62,670 nt of DNA from Muribaculaceae bacterium. GTDB taxonomy: Bacteria; Bacteroidota; Bacteroidia; Bacteroidales; Muribaculaceae. Made by a program: the position numbers and the translations under genes. The notes below the pieces were generated by a model, which did not search any database, was not told where the DNA came from, and saw only the letters and a list, made by a program, of their open reading frames with translations. Below, piece after piece: positions 61,908 through 62,670 of the stretch (position 1 is the first letter of the stretch; each line of letters opens with the position of its first letter). The stretch lies in NCBI GenBank assembly GCA_009775355.1, contig VSPN01000009.1, forward strand, positions 1-62,670. The letters are read 5' to 3'.

Positions 61908-62227
61908 TATTTGATCTCCTCTCCTGATTTTTTAGCGTAACGCACCAGCTTGCCGGCCTCGTTGCGGCGGCGACCGATACGGGTGGGCTTGCCAGTCTTG
62001 GGGTCCACCACATTAAGATTAGAAATATGCACCGGTGCCTCGATCTTAACTATACCACCCTGGGGATATTTGGCAGTCGGCTTTGTGCTTTTGGAGACGA
62101 TGTTGACACCCTCAACGACAGCGCGGTTCTTCTTCACCTGCACTTCGAGGACGCGTCCTGTTTTGCCCTTGTCGTCGCCGGCATTGACATAGACGGTGTC
62201 TCCTTTCTTTATATGCAATTTTGCCAT
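61907..62227 (-). CDS. rplX: Ribosomal protein uL24
   Basis: 106 residues with the KOW motif (KGDTVYVNAGDDKGKTGRVLEV) and the HISNLNVVDPKTGKPTRIG part. An initiator of 50S assembly. It begins 39 bases after rplN and overlaps rplE by one base. Confidence 0.98.
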   Translation of the reverse strand: MAKLHIKKGDTVYVNAGDDKGKTGRVLEVQVKKNRAVVEGVNIVSKSTKPTAKYPQGGIVKIEAPVHISNLNVVDPKTGKPTRIGRRRNEAGKLVRYAKKSGEEIK

Positions 62228-62266
62228 TTTGATTCTGTTTGTCTAAGACGGATTTTGAATTTTGTT

Positions 62267-62632
62267 TTAGAGTACCTCGGGTGCGAGCGAAACGATCTTC
62301 ATGTTGGTGGCGCGGAGCTCGCGGGCAACCGGGCCGAAGATACGTGTACCGCGGATCTCACCGGCGTTGTTGAGCAGCACGCAGGCGTTGTCGTCGAAGC
62401 GGATATAGCTTCCGTCGGGACGGCGGATTTCCTTTTTGGTGCGCACGACAACAGCTTTCGAGACTGTGCCTTTCTTTACATCTGAAGCGGGGATAGTGCT
62501 CTTGACCGTGACTACGATAATATCACCGACGCCGGCATAGCGGCGGCCTGTGCCGCCGAGCACGTGGATGCAGAGGACTTCCTTCGCACCAGAGTTGTCG
62601 GCTACTGTCAAACGTGATTCTGTCTGTATCAT
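62267..62632 (-). CDS. rplN: Ribosomal protein uL14
   Basis: 121 residues: MIQTESRLTVADNSGAKEVL start, GDIIVVTVKSTIP and FDDNACVLLNNAGEIRGTRIFGPVARELR. It lies at the 30S-50S interface. 2 bases separate it from the rpsQ stop. Confidence 0.98.
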   Translation of the reverse strand: MIQTESRLTVADNSGAKEVLCIHVLGGTGRRYAGVGDIIVVTVKSTIPASDVKKGTVSKAVVVRTKKEIRRPDGSYIRFDDNACVLLNNAGEIRGTRIFGPVARELRATNMKIVSLAPEVL

Positions 62633-62634
62633 GA

Positions 62635-62670
62635 TTACTTAACTTTTTCGATGATTTCTACCAGTCTCCA
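62635..62670 (-). CDS. rpsQ: Ribosomal protein uS17, C-terminal end (partial)
   Basis: Eleven codons and a TAA stop: WRLVEIIEKVK, which fits the end of uS17 and its conserved place upstream of rplN. The gene continues beyond the window. Confidence 0.85.
   Translation of the reverse strand, partial: WRLVEIIEKVK

Noticed and set aside
1..62670. CRISPR arrays, prophage, conjugative element genes or integrase in the window
   Set aside because: No regularly spaced repeats and no phage, relaxase or integrase proteins are visible; apart from the first ~70 bases the gene content looks like stable chromosome.

Overview
The window comes from a member of the phylum Bacteroidota, most likely order Bacteroidales, and the moderately GC-rich sequence with its gene mix fits a gut Muribaculaceae-like organism (the family is an inference; order and phylum are well supported). 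Supporting signs are SusC/SusD proteins, a full type IX secretion (Gld/Por) gene set, Bacteroidota-type promoters (TTTG, about 20 bases, TAnnTTTG), the GSCFA, DUF3078 and DUF3109 families, and weak Shine-Dalgarno signals.

Layout. 1-1462: what looks like the outer end of an insertion sequence, then the C-terminal half of an RND efflux pump with no N-terminal half. 1375-2747: acyl-ACP thioesterase and a poly-threonine lipoprotein. 2973-12486: a secreted protein, a C10 (streptopain-type) cysteine protease, and a SusD/SusC pair, all on the minus strand with their own promoters and terminators. 12832-19908: type IX secretion operon porT-porP-gldK-gldL-gldM-gldN. 20003-26005: a pyrE-led operon (pyrE, SRPBCC protein, Rieske-like lipoprotein, LysE-family fusion, dgt, TPM-domain protein). 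26187-28289: prmC-recX-comF.

28451-35273 runs on the plus strand: parE (topoisomerase IV B), coaD, an S41 protease, a DUF3078 outer-membrane protein and two small exported proteins. 35236-38629 is minus: a GH13 amylase-like enzyme followed closely by a ClC channel. 38815-52719 holds a GSCFA protein, a subtilase with a type IX sorting domain (minus), a degenerate sensor-kinase-like protein, a UvrD-type helicase, a type I pullulanase, tRNA-Arg(CCG), ung, a type IX plug-domain protein, a DUF3109 cysteine-rich protein and cardiolipin synthase.

52811-62670 is the minus-strand spc/alpha ribosomal operon (rpsQ end, rplN, rplX, rplE, rpsN, rpsH, rplF, rplR, rpsE, rpmD, rplO, secY, map, infA, rpmJ, rpsM, rpsK, rpsD, rpoA, rplQ), including two genes under 60 codons (rpmD, rpmJ).

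How it fits together: the window encodes core and accessory parts of a type IX secretion system together with candidate cargo. The subtilase has a classical type A sorting domain. The C10 protease and its neighbour share a short C-terminal tag that may be a compact variant. The C10 protease next to a SusCD pair suggests protein breakdown outside the cell coupled to oligopeptide import, as in RagAB. This last point is inference. The most testable regulatory signals are structured spacers placed exactly before rpsD and rpsH, leader hairpins ahead of pyrE and the GH13 gene, and a probably leaderless GSCFA mRNA.
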